A DNA stretch of 64,000 nucleotides from Scilla litardierei (Eukaryota > Streptophyta > Magnoliopsida > Asparagales > Asparagaceae). The number at the start of each line of letters is the position of its first letter. Positions within the stretch are counted from its first letter, which is position 1. The stretch spans positions 149,924,597-149,988,596 of the forward strand of contig CM061132.1 of NCBI GenBank assembly GCA_030789695.1, read 5' to 3'. The notes below the pieces were generated by a model. That model had not been told where the DNA came from. It worked only from the letters and a program-made list of their open reading frames with translations, and ran no database searches. This document shows, one piece after another, positions 46,042-57,039 of this stretch. The translations under genes and the position numbers were made by a program.

Positions 46042-46227
46042 CCCCTGCTATTGCCTCCTCCTGTTTATCCAAAATTGCTAGCTCGTCCTCTCTTTTGCAC
46101 ACGCTTCCAGCCATGTCGATATTTTTATTCGTGTCCTCATCGTGACATGGCTCGCTCGGTATACCTGGAGTAGAAGATAAACTCACATTAGATTCTGGAA
46201 ATTGAATTTCAAAAGACTTATTTTCTT
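46042..46227 (-). other. Element 6 internal DNA right of element 3
   Basis: No motif recognised. In the - strand order it follows the short gag, where a longer gag and pol would be expected. Confidence 0.4.
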
Positions 46228-46752
46228 CTAAGCAGGTGGCAATAGATTTTCAATGGATTTCTGAATCTGCCGACTCCGAGCAAGGAAATTCTCTTGGAAT
46301 TGATGGGAGGTAGCCTCTTGTGTCTGAATAAGCAAGTAAACTTCATCTTTCAAGGATTGCAACGGTACGTCTACGCTTTGCTCTCCTTGATCAAGGCATG
46401 AAGGCTCCGTTGAATCGCACTCTGAAGTTTCTTTTATGATTTCTTCATTCTCTTGTAAAGACTCCATGTATTTCCACGCCTCTGTCGGTGTCATGACTCC
46501 CAAAAATTCCTGCAGCTGTGGTCGTAGTCCACCTAGGAAGGACTCCATAAGCTCTTTCTTTGTGTACCCATGCTGCGGATAGCTCGATATTATGTCTGTG
46601 AATCTCCTACAGGCCTAAAAGAAAGTTTCACAATCTGTCTGATTAAAGCCAACGATCTTGAGCTTCTCCATCCTATGTTTGTGTGCATTATTGTACTCTG
46701 CATCATGCCAAGTGTTTGTGCGATAGAAATTCATGTGTTTCATATACTCCAT
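46228..46752 (-). pseudogene. gag: Short gag of element 6
   Basis: About 174 codons from the ATG at 46752 (-). The middle has the gag pattern FTDIISSYPQHGYTKKELM followed by SFLGGLRPQLQEF, as in Athila/Tat gag proteins (R-F-x-x-x-L-x-x-x-P-x-H-G). A Glu/Gln-rich C-terminal tail follows. One in-frame TAG lies near 46617 (probably from CAG). It lacks the zinc knuckle and is much shorter than a normal Athila gag. The frame ends cleanly at 46228, so this may be the natural gag of a reduced, non-autonomous family. Confidence 0.65.
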
Positions 46753-46881
46753 TTTTTGAATTTTTTTTTATAAAGGGAAAACACAATAAAAACCTAATAA
46801 AAATCCTAAACTATAAGATGGAAGAATCTCACCGAATGTTCCTCCAAACGAACTGAAATTGTAGCTTCGCAGGTACCGTTA

Positions 46882-46900
46882 TCCCCGGCAACGGCGCCAA
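46882..46900 (-). promoter_or_regulatory. Primer-binding site of element 6
   Basis: On the - strand TTGGCGCCGTTGCCGGGGA, the common primer site of Athila/Tat elements, lies six bases inside the LTR end. Confidence 0.85.
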
Positions 46901-46906
46901 AAACTT

Positions 46907-48811
46907 GCCTCGTCTCAAATGATGTGAGCACTACTCCCAAGCGCAGGAGATCGAACAAGTAATAATCCTGGTGAGTCCAGGTATCGTATCCACGGGACAA
47001 CTGACCTGCAAAACCACGAACTTCAGTTTGTAAAGGGTACTAATACAATGATAACCAACCACCTATCAGGTATAATCGAGAGTTTCAAGAGTTTCATATC
47101 AAAAGAAAAGCCTACGATATTTACGGTGAATTCCAAATGGGGTACTAATATGGAGACTATGTGTTGGTAGTGATTTCGTTAAGGGTTTTGTAATCGATGA
47201 TTTTGAATATCTTTTCTATAACTCAACACCTCATCTGGCTAGGGCATGAGAACGTCGGAAAGTATGGCGATAAAACGCATAAACAAGAGTGCCAAAATGT
47301 AATCACATATATCGTCGATTTCATAAAGAAAGTACGCACAAGTGCCCTCTCGGGTCACGATACGTCCTCTCGGAGCGTATCACGAATAAGTCTTACTCAG
47401 ATCATATTCAATTAAGCATGCACACGTCTCTGATTAACATACTTAATTAGATTATACATAGAAATCGATGAAATACGTGATTAAAACAAGTATATAGGGC
47501 GAAAAGATAACAAAATCAACAATCACATAGCCCTAACTACAGCAAAACCAACACATATGAAGATTAACCACACATTGAGAGATTATAATCGGTATTCATA
47601 GACAAATACATGATCAAAACATCAAAATACATGCTAAATACTTCAATTTCAAGCCAAATACGCAAAATACAAGGCTAAAGATAGGAAAAGTGTCACCAAT
47701 TCTCTCCAAATACCCCAAATCTCCTTCAGATAATAGAACTAGCCTCTGTCCCCAGGGCCTCCAAATTTGGTGGCGAAATACGGCTCCTAGAGCCTCCAAT
47801 ACGCCAGAATACGCTCAAAACCCCTAGAAATACGTTATATAGAGGCATTGCGGGTTTAAGAGGCTTAACGGGTTCGAAACCCGCTCCATTTCGAACCAAA
47901 CCCGTATCCTATTAGTCGGTGCAAATATCGTCCGTAATATCCATGCGGGATCGAACCTCACTTCGACGCGCGGCGTCCTTAGAGGGTTTGATCTTCGAGC
48001 GCGCCCGCATCTGCTTGACTAATACGAGTTCGTTTCGGGGTAAATCTCGACCGTATGATCTTGATCGGACGGATCCAAGTCACCCGCTCGCCCGCCCTCC
48101 GAATTCGCTGTAGCTTTGATCGTCACCGTTGATTCGAGCAGTACGCTTCCAGGATCTCGCCATGTAGCCCTCGATGAGAGCTCCTCCTCGCGAATTCAAA
48201 CTCAAAGCGGCTTCGGTGACAGCCGTTGGATCTTCATCGCGCGGCTCAGAAAGAGCCGCGTCGCCCCTCCGCTGGGCGCTTCGTCTGGCCGTTGGATTGG
48301 TGATCGACGGATGAGAAATAGCCACGTCGCCCGCAATCAGCTGAAGTTGATTTCGAATCAGGCTACGATCGTGAGCCGTCGGATCTAGATCTGGCGGTCA
48401 CGAAGTGACCGCGTCGCCTGCAATCCTGCAGCCGTCTGATCGATCTCATACGCTTGAGATGCTGCCACGTGGCCGTATATGAGTATTTTGGCTGTATTTC
48501 TCTATTTAAACTGTAATCTGTATTCAAAAATTCATAGTAATTAGCACAGATCTAAAAAAAATACAAATAAATAGTCGTTGGAATCGTGAGATCGAGAACA
48601 AGCTATGAAAAATATAAAAAGTGCCGAAATTATCAGTTTATTGCTGTTTTGTGCTTAAATCAAGTGATTTCTCTAATAAGTGGTGATATACAAAATATGA
48701 ACGTATTAGAGACCAATTAAGCATCATATAAGCACAAAATAAGGCTAAATGGGGGGTTAAATATGCAATATTCAACCCGAATCAGAAGGACCCCCATGTT
48801 TTGGCGTATTA
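46907..48811 (-). repeat. Element 6, 5' LTR with covarying hairpin repeats
   Basis: The LTR end on the - strand is GACGAGGCA. The stretch 48180-48440 contains imperfect repeat units (CCGTYGGAT ... CGTCGCC). One unit has the hairpin CGCGGCTC/GAGCCGCG around AGAAA (48240-48260) and another GCGGTCAC/GTGACCGC around GAA (48394-48412). The outer start is inferred from similarity to TGATACGCC-type LTR starts. Confidence 0.6.
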
Positions 48812-48826
48812 AAGTTGCCAATGTGC

Positions 48827-49056
48827 CTAGGCTCCATCAACCTGCTCGGTGAACTGGGTGAACTCCTTTCGAGTCACCCCAGGCTCCTCTGGGGCCTCTG
48901 ATGGTCGTGATGGGGGCGTGGTGTAGTCTGCAACGTCCTCCATCAGGACGATGTTCGTTCTCGGCTTCTCCTTCGGACCTTCGACCGGTCCGACGTTGCT
49001 GGATCCAGCTGTTATAACTTCTAGATTGCTTTGGAATGTCAAGCTGGTTAATGTTT
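48827..49056 (-). pseudogene. gag: Element 2 gag, N-terminal part
   Basis: The - strand frame has a Pro/Ser-rich segment (VADYTTPPSRPSEAPEEPG) and ends RKEFTQFTEQVDGA at 48827, where element 6 interrupts. It follows the primer-binding site, as the N-terminal part of gag does in element 1. The true start is uncertain. Confidence 0.6.
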
Positions 49057-49072
49057 CCCACAAAAGGCGCCA
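49057..49072 (-). promoter_or_regulatory. Primer-binding site of element 2
   Basis: On the - strand TGGCGCCTTTTGTGGG, three bases inside the 5' LTR end. It is similar to the TGGCGCCGTCTGTGGG of element 1. Confidence 0.85.
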
Positions 49073-49075
49073 AAC

Positions 49076-49815
49076 TGTTAAGGCCAAAATTGATCAAGAC
49101 AGTTGTCAATCTGACGTAGACTCGAGATGCTGAGTCGAAGCCTAATTAGCAGTTGGAGTGGGACCTTGGGTTGGAAGAACCAGGGTCGAGTGATGGTAAT
49201 TGGAGATTATGCGACGTTCGATCGATCTTTGAGCGGTAGTTTCGTCGACCATTCGAGTTTGGAAAGCTCGACATCGACCGTCGACGTTGGATGATAACCG
49301 TCGATCTGCACCACATGGACTCATTAGGGGGGCGGATCTGAGTTCCGACCAAAATCCCCTCCGATGCTTAAGTTGGTATGGAACTTAAGAGATAGAGGGA
49401 GCTTGGTGCTGCTGAGATCGACCAACGGAGGTTCGTCTCAAGACTGGCAACGCAAGCTCGAATGTGTAAAAAGTGAAAGTGAAGAAAGTAGAGTTCTATG
49501 TCTTAGACCTCGTACCTTGGAAATGGGACCATTTCCTCTATTTATATATGTTCAGGGTCCCTTTGGAGACGTTGGGGTGATAACGGCCACCCATAATGGG
49601 GCCACGATCTCCCCCAATTAATAGGAATAAATGTTGCATCTGCCCCCCGAGATTCCCGAGCCCGCCTTTAATCCCACGTTCGAGTGAGGCGGACCCAACG
49701 GTCGACTGGCCATTTGAGCTTTGACTGAGTCGACATCGGGTTTCTCTGGTGGGCCTGGTGGGCCTTAGTCATCTGTCGACCGAGTTGTCTCGAATGCCGG
49801 CCCAATGACTCAACA
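49076..49815 (-). repeat. Element 2, 5' LTR
   Basis: 740-bp partner of 27094-27835, with the same ends and adjacent TSD copy GATAG at 49816-49820. Confidence 0.92.
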
Positions 49816-49820
49816 GATAG

Positions 49821-50020
49821 CGTTTCATACTCTCCTATGATACATGTTCATGTATCAGATGAGGAGTCAACTCCATATCATATAGGGAGTCGACTCTTGA
49901 AGCTTAACAGCTTCTGAGTATTTTCGGCCATTGTTCAAAACACTCGACTCATGTAGCCATGGCAGTAGACTCCTGAGTATTTCCGGCCATTGATCATTTT
50001 TTGTTGTAAAATAATTATAG
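49821..50020 (+). repeat. Sirevirus-type LTR fragment, right part
   Basis: Continues the LTR interrupted by element 2. It has GAGTCAACTCC, GGGAGTCGACTC and AGTAGACTCC motifs and two copies of GAGTATTTYCGGCCATTG. Its end could not be found. Confidence 0.45.
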
Positions 50021-51114
50021 TTTTAAAGTAAGACCGCATGTTTTTAAATGGTAAAGTGTTCATAGGGCTAGGATTATTGTGGCCATGTTTATATTTTTAA
50101 AAAGAAAAACAATTTCACAAAAATAAGATCACACAACAATCTTTAAACAGAAAATGATCATCTAAAAATTAGGCTAAAAAATAAGATCACACAACTCTAC
50201 TTCAAGATTGCAATGGGCCAAAGGAGACAAGCCCATAATCTCCGATGGTGCCTTTGAGAGCCCTAACCAATTGTGAAGTTTGCCCTTCATAACAACTATT
50301 TGGGCAAGCGAGACCAAGGCCTTAATTTCCCTCAAAAAAAATTACACCTAATGGCAAAGCCCATCCATATTCAAACCGGAGCCGAAAGCCCCAAGTGGGT
50401 TAAAATGTTAAAATGTTAAAATGGCAAAGCCCATCCATAAAAGATTACACCTGGGTTGAATTCCCGCTAGTGTTAAAATGTTTGTTTCAAAAAACCGCTT
50501 GATAAAACGGTCAGTTATGGGTGACTTGGATGGTAGTCTAGGGATGAGAATGTGCATGCACAAAACTCGATTGGACTTCTAATTGGTCATGACACATCTT
50601 CATTCCTACAAATCTTCCCATCAGAGTTTGGACATGCCCATTATCATCCCTAGATGGTACCCATACGTAACACTTGACCCGAATTCAATTTTGGTTAGTT
50701 TCGGATTTACACATATTCGAAACGGGTCAAACCTGGCTCGGCCCAATTGCAACCCCTCTCAACAACACTTGTATGCCCAATTTCAGTGGGCAAGCGCCAA
50801 ATACCGGCCCAGCCCATCAACGCTCGGCCCGTCCTGCTGCAAATTGTGCGTGTGAACTCGATGCACTTATAGTGGGTTTTTTTGCATTAACCCCCGCGTC
50901 AGGCCTGTTCTCCTCTCAACTTCGTGACTTTGAGCACCCTCTCCCCAATCACTGCCAACATTTTTGAGAGGAATACACCGCTGACCATCACACCCAATCT
51001 GAACATTAGCTATATAAACTCTTGATTTTAAAAATGTATATATTTTTAGCATTCTAAGCTTCGGATGAGGAGTGATACTCAGCCACTCGGTTGGCAGACA
51101 AGGTTTACATGATT
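50021..51114. other. Intergenic DNA
   Basis: No gene recognised. AATGGCAAAGCCCATCCAT occurs twice (about 50351 and 50420), with a short TTAAAATG triplication between them. Confidence 0.5.
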
Positions 51115-51122
51115 GATAAAGA

Positions 51123-51353
51123 GGGATCGGGTTGGCTCCTATGCGCGTAGGTCTATGTGATCGTCCAACGCGAAGTGGACCGTTCGATCAGACCATTTTT
51201 TGTTCTTTGTTGCCTCACCGCCCACCTTTTTTTTTTCATTTTCCCCTTACTGCGTGGTGGAGCCCACAAAGAACCAAAAACGGTTTGATCGAACGATCCA
51301 CGTCGCGTTGGATGATCATGTGGTCCTACAAGCGTAGGAGCCAACACGATCCC
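51123..51353. mobile_element. Long-TIR MITE
   Basis: 231 bp with inverted arms of about 85-95 bp. The left arm begins GGGATCGGGTTGGCTCC; the complement of the right arm begins GGGATCGTGTTGGCTCC. Flanks GATAAAGA (51115-51122) and GACAAAGC (51354-51361) match at 6 of 8 positions, a possible decayed TSD. It is non-coding, and both strands give near-identical open frames because of the palindrome. Superfamily uncertain (hAT or Mutator). Confidence 0.72.
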
Positions 51354-51569
51354 GACAAAGCGTCAGTTGATAAATATGGTATCTAAGGATATGTGTCTTT
51401 TCATTTTTTTTTTCAACTTCTTTCCATTAACCATAACTTGGATTCGCTGATCCGGACTCTAAAACGCATTACTCTTCATCCATCCATTTCATCTTTGCAT
51501 CTAATCCAGGATTGAGTAATTCTATACACACATGCTTTCGCTTTGCACACATAACATTTTAGACACTAA

Positions 51570-52070
51570 GTTTTGTTGTGTAGACCTAATTGCTTAAAAC
51601 ACAGACCATTTTACACACATGCCTAATATTATTTAAAATTCAGTTATTTTTTTTACTTTACGCACATCTATATCCTCAAATTACCTCCATTCTCTTCCTC
51701 ACATCTCATCTTCACACGTCTCTGTTGTCTCTTATGTCACCTCTGCCACCAGCTGCCACCTTCAGCCACTCTCATTATCATCATCTCATTCGTCTATAGT
51801 TATCCATGTTTTTTTTGACGAAGTTGAAGAAGTTGAGAGGTAGGGAATAAGAAAGGAAGAGGAGAGAGTAGGAGGAGATGTTGGTGACGAGATGTGGCAA
51901 GATGTTACAGTTGAAAAGAAGAGGAAGATGTGAGGAGGACAGTACGTACGAGGAGGAAGTAAGGCAGAGGCTAAAACGGAAACATTTCAATGGCAAAGTT
52001 GTAAATTTTGAATGGCAACCCTATAAATAAGTAGGCCGCGTGTGAAGCAATTAGGTTTGTGTGTCTAGCA
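51570..52070. repeat. Possible foldback element
   Basis: TGTGTAGACCTAATTGCTT at the left and its partial complement GAAGCAATTAGGTTTGTGTGTCTA at the right enclose pyrimidine-rich then purine-rich halves (TCCTCACATCTC versus GATGTGAGGAGG). No clear TSD was found. Confidence 0.35.
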
Positions 52071-53109
52071 ACTCATATGTTGTTTTAAAAATCCACTTTT
52101 TTTACCTTACCCAGAGCACTATTCCAAAACTACACCTCTTATAACTTTCTCTCTCTGGAAAGCCCCAACCACACTTCTCTCTTGCCTCCTGCTGTACTCA
52201 GCTCCACCTCTCATTATCATCCTCCTCCTCCTCCTGATCGCCCCACCTACTCATCATAATCATCATGATCAATTTGAAACAAAATGGAATCAACGGAGGA
52301 GAGGAGTACGAGAGGGGGAGGCGGGGTGTAGATAGAGAAGAGCAATTGTAAACACCTAGTCCTAGTTGTTGGACACAGCACACTGGTACACATGAACCCA
52401 AAATATTTAAAAATCAACTTTTTTACTTTATACACCACCATATCCCCAATTACCCCTCCTCTTCTTCATGCTCCCCCACTTTTGTCGACTCCCCGTAGCT
52501 GCTACACTGCTTTGGTTTCGCCGACCACTCCCCTTCCACATCTCTCCCTCCTCCCTACTCTTCTTTCCTCCTCCCTACTCTTCTTTCCTCCTCCAATCAC
52601 ATCTTCTGTCACCGTCGGTGCCGCATCACCATCACCATCGTCGTCTGGGGCTGAGAAAGTAGAGTAGGTTGACGGGATGCGATGAGGTGGGATGCGGTGA
52701 CCCCCTCCCCATTGCACCGCCACTTCCCTAGCGGTGATCGCACGTCGCCGCCAGCAGTGGCGACAACCTTAACCAGGGTTTTACAAAAAATATAATATAC
52801 CGATATCTTGATCGGTTGGTCCCCATGCCACCGACACCCTACCAAACCTAACCCCCTCCTCAACCCCCAATGCCAACCCCGCAGCAGTGGCACGCCACCA
52901 CCGCCAACAGCAGCGGCAAACCAAATTAAGGTTTAAACAAAAAAATTCCAAAACCCCCGCCAGTGGCCCAAAGACGCCGGCACCCTACCCTCGTAGCGAC
53001 GACCCATCGTTGCTATGGACGACGGTGCGGTAACACTGCCAGCCTGCCAGACCGCCCACCCAGCACCCACGTTTTCGCTCAAAAAGAAAAAAATCCCTTA
53101 TTTTTTAGG
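52071..53109. other. Intergenic DNA with pyrimidine-rich and simple sequence
   Basis: Two stretches (near 52085 and 52408) begin TTTAAAAATC-ACTTTTTTTAC and resemble the left half of the foldback at 51570. No gene recognised. Confidence 0.4.
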
Positions 53110-54189
53110 CTGAAGCTTGCCGCTTTGCTGCGGGCCACGACCCAAAAAACAAAAAAACTTTTTTAGATACGGCCCAAAGCCTGAAGTAACCCATGGGCCT
53201 TGGCCCACAGACCATTAAAGGGGGGGGGGGAATGCGAGCACATGCCGAATCCCGCAGCTTTGCTGTGGGCCTCGTCCCAGCAAAATAAATAAACGAAAAA
53301 AAACTGTTAATGGGGCCAGTTTCGTGGACTGAAGCCCAAAATCGAAAAGAAAAAAGGGGTTTTAGTGGAAATAATAAATAAAAAGAAAAGGAAGGGGAAA
53401 ACAAGAGGAAAACTATGGAAAAATAGAGGAATAACATGTGGATAAAACAAGAATTTTTTTCCTTACAAATAAATTACTTGAGGGCATAATTCAGTTTTTA
53501 TTTTTTTCTCTGAATTAGACCCCTATTTTCAGCTTATTATTCATTTGTAATGCCTATTTTATGATCCTATTACTATGTTTTATGTCACATGATATCTGTT
53601 ATGAATTCTGGGGTATTTTTATGTTTACTTTCGTGAGCATTAATAATTATGCAGATCATGCGACCGCTCTGCTATTAGTTACCTAACTGAACGGTGTATG
53701 ACGTTGCCTCGTGATCTAATTAATTATTAAGCATTTAAAAATTTTGAAATTTATATATATCATGTGAATCTACGATGTGTGATATGTGATTAAATGGGAT
53801 GAACATGTTTCTGAGCACAATTTTGCATGAATGGAAACATTTTGGTTTTGGATCGGTCTTTTTAAGTCCCACATTTATTTTTCCCACACTTTTCTTTTCT
53901 TTTTGAGAGAAATTGTATTAAGGAATATTATGTAATGCCCAAACCCGATTGCCATTTCCATGGAGGTGGAGGCCACCCTGATGAAGAATAATTCTATGGG
54001 ACCCACGCGGTTTCCAAAGTTGTATTTTTCTTTTTCTTTTATGTAAAATGGACTATATAATTGGACTTTGGACATTATTCTTATGTGGTGATTGGCGAAT
54101 CCAAACAATTAGCTTATTCATTTAATATTGCCTCTGCATGATATAATTTTCAGTATTATTAATTCATGTAAATTGTGCTCTTTCTAGAT

Positions 54190-56913
54190 AAGTGCAAAAA
54201 ATCACAAGTGTTGATTTTGAAATTCTGGAAGCATCTGGAAAGAACTTCCTCAGTTGGCAGTTGGATGTCAAATTCCATCTGTGAGCTCAACCCCTAATTA
54301 CCACAATCACAAAAGGTAGCTCTGCGACAGACATTGAAAAGGCGAAAGCAATAATTTATATTTGTCACCATATGGACAATACCTTAAAGGCTGAATATCT
54401 TACGGTTGAAAATCCACTAGAGCTTTGGACTGCCCTTGAGGACATGTATAAACATCAGAAAGATGTTATACTCCCAAGGGCTTGTTATGAGTGGGAGAAT
54501 CTGAGATTGTATGACTTTAAGTCCATAGCTGAATACAACTCAGCTCTGTCCAGCATCACCTCATGCCTGAAGTTGTGTGGTGAAGAAGTCTCAGACGATC
54601 ACACGCTAGAAAAGACATATATGCCTTTTCATGAAAAAGATGCAATATTAATGCTGCAATAACGTGAACGAAAGTTCACGAAGTATTCTGACCTACTTGC
54701 ATGCTTATTAAAGGTGGAACAGAATAGAGAGCTTCTACTTACCATTCATAACATGCGCCTCCTGGCATGGCCCTCTCCCAGAAGCTCACAATGCATCCTT
54801 TTCCAAATAGAAAAAAAATAAAAGAAAGGTAAAATTTCAGAATGGAGACCCAAATAAAAATCATGCCAAAGGACAAAGCCACAAGAACACAAATACATAG
54901 AAGAGGAAGTTCACATGACGGAGAAATGAAAATAATAATAATAATGATGCACCCCACCAAAGAAGGATTGGAAAGACCAGTTGTAAGGACCATCTACCTT
55001 GCAATACTAACAACAAACACTATAGAGGGTGGGTGAATAGAGCAATGGCAATAAATTGTGCAATTAAGATTTAACTAGCAAATGCGGAATAATAAATGCA
55101 AGAGGAATTAATCAACACAATCAATCCAAATGCAGACACAAGATTTTATCATGATTCTCCAAACTTGGGTACGTCTAGCCACACCAATATCCACTATAAT
55201 TTCCACAAAGAGACGTGAATACAATCTCACACAGAGATACCTCACACAGGATTTTGTCCTACACAAGAACCCAACAAACCCTACATAAGGGTCAAATTTC
55301 CACACATAGAATTACTAGCTCTCACACAGAGAATTAGAGTTAGTCCTACACTAAGACATCAAACCAACTCCCATAAAGAGAGTATCTAATTCCCACAAAG
55401 AGAATTAGAGTTTCAAGAAAACAGATGAAACAAAAGACTCGTACCTATGACTTGAGATGAACTTACTCATATGAAGATGAAGGCATGGAAGAGGATGACC
55501 AAGTGCTTGAGATATAGCTTGATTGCACTTGGATGATTTCTCTTGAGCTAAGCTTCAATGCATGAAGAGAGAAATGCTCATGAGAGGAAAATGAGAGAGT
55601 TTGAGAGTGGCTTAATGATTCTCAAATGATATTCAATAGTTCCTAGAAGTTCTAATAAACTCAGCCCTCTCATATATATAGGAAGCCCAAAGAAACCCTC
55701 AAACCCAAAGAAAACCCCCAAAAGAATAAATTTGCAACTGCTATATTTTGGCAGTTTACGGCACAGACAATCGACTGATGAACAACTGATAGTCGACTGA
55801 TCAACGACTATAAAATTCCCAACGGCTATAATCTGAGTTGGGACAGGCGACTGTAGAAGACTACACAGGCGCCTGTAAAATGAGCAGGTGCCTATATATA
55901 CTTCATCAGGCAACTGTCACTTGGGATGGAAACGGAGCTGGAAAATGCAACTTGCGCACTATCGCCTTCAGTCGATAGATGGCCATTTCACATGCGCCTG
56001 TAATTATACAGGCGATTGTAAATACTTCATCAGTCGACTGACTTACAAAGTGAGATAAACCCCAGAAACTGTAAGGTACACACTTTGGCACACAAACGAC
56101 TGTAGAACAATTCACAGGCGCATGAAGGCAGACATGCAACTGTAAACTGAACGTTAGGTGACTGTGACTAAAAGCTCAAGTAAGAGTCAAGAGCTGGTTG
56201 ACTTGAGCTGTGCATGCCAGGCACCTGTAAAAGGCTAGCCAAGCACCTGGATGTCATCTAGTCGTCTGTCATGCCTTCATCAGTCGACTTTGGGGGAACC
56301 AAAGACTCCAGTAAGAGTTTAAGACATGGTGAACCTAATGGGATGATATCTATGATAATCCTAAGGTTCACTTAGATGGTTAAATGCATATGCATGCGAG
56401 TATGACCATCTATCAAGGCATTACATATAATCCTAGACTCAAAAAGAGAAAAGCAATAAATGAAATAATACATGGATTACATTGCTTCCCCTGTAGCTTC
56501 AATCTCTTAATGCATTGATGCTCCACACCATCTCCAATCTTTAGCACCCATTGAGTCCAAGCTTTGGCATTGCTCCTCTTGATGTCCATCCTTGTACCAA
56601 GCATTTAGTCTTCAAACATAACATTCTTCAAGTGTTAACTATGATACTAAAACATAAGATACATTAGCAACAATATAATATTGTGATCATCATCAAAATA
56701 ACATTGGTATGAAACACCAATACTCAACACCAGTGCCATCATTGTGGCAAGACATGACAATGGTCAAAAGTGTGCAGAACTCTGCGGCACCTACAAAATT
56801 TGTATCAAGAGAGCTTGAAGAAAAAAGCCGAGTCAAATCTGGTGGCCACCTCCTCCTAAGCTCCAAGACGGTTTACTGATACAGATTTCGAGAGTGGTGA
56901 CTTGTTCAATTAA
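54190..56913 (+). pseudogene. gag: Gag relic of element 5, split by a solo LTR
   Basis: The start reads GATAAGTGC where element 4 has GATAAATGG, so the ATG is lost. Clear gag similarity lies at 54370-54660 (KAEYLTVENPLELWTALED, YEWENLRLYDFKS), followed by a TAA at 54661-54663. After the solo LTR the knuckle resumes at 56730 (CHHCGKT, a TGA, then QWSKVCRTLRHLQNLYQ). The end corresponds to the element 4 gag end, with a stop at 56911-56913. Confidence 0.8.
54982..56729 (-). mobile_element. Solo LTR, Sirevirus-type copia
   Basis: 1,748 bp flanked by a perfect 5-bp TSD CCAGT (54977-54981 and 56730-56734). On the - strand it begins TGTTGAGTATTGG and ends CCTTACA. There is no internal region, so it arose by LTR-LTR recombination. 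Its middle (55770-56290) is packed with CGACTG, GTCGACTGA and ACAGGCGCCTGT motifs. Removing it rejoins the gag relic at the zinc knuckle. Confidence 0.87.
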
Positions 56914-57039
56914 AAAGCCTTTATCTTACTTAAATAAACATTGTCATTTGAGAGATCTTTTTCATAACTATGTATGATGCTATTTCCATTGAATAAATTA
57001 GTTATAATTTGCATACACTTATATGCTCATATATCCTAG

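Larger units (their letters stand above)
33575..48811 (-). mobile_element. Element 6: Athila/Tat-like gag-only retrotransposon, 3' LTR lost
   Basis: On the - strand there is a 1.9-kb 5' LTR (46907-48811), a primer-binding site TTGGCGCCGTTGCCGGGGA (46882-46900) and a short gag (46228-46752). After element 3 comes the typical pre-3'-LTR region with two GTTGGGGGG tracts (about 34535 and 33584). The LTR start on the - strand reads TAATACGCCAAAA, probably from TGATACGCC. At the left only about nine bases matching an LTR start (TGACGCCAA on -) remain next to the last polypurine tract, so the 3' LTR appears deleted and no TSD can be tested. No pol is seen. Confidence 0.65.
27094..49815 (-). mobile_element. 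Element 2: non-autonomous Tat-like Ty3/gypsy element, host of nested insertions
   Basis: LTRs at 27094-27835 (3' LTR) and 49076-49815 (5' LTR) read TGTTGAGTCATT...CTTAACA on the - strand. There is a perfect TSD GATAG at 27089-27093 and 49816-49820. On the - strand the order is LTR, primer site, gag, hairpin tandem array, antisense ORF (which therefore reads +), polypurine tract, LTR. This is the same plan as element 1, and no pol is visible. Gag is split by element 6 (about 33575-48811), which in turn contains element 3. Without the inserts the element would be about 7.5 kb. Confidence 0.92.

Noticed and set aside
51123..51353. A gene reading both strands near 51132-51386
   Set aside because: The similar frames on both strands follow from the palindromic MITE.
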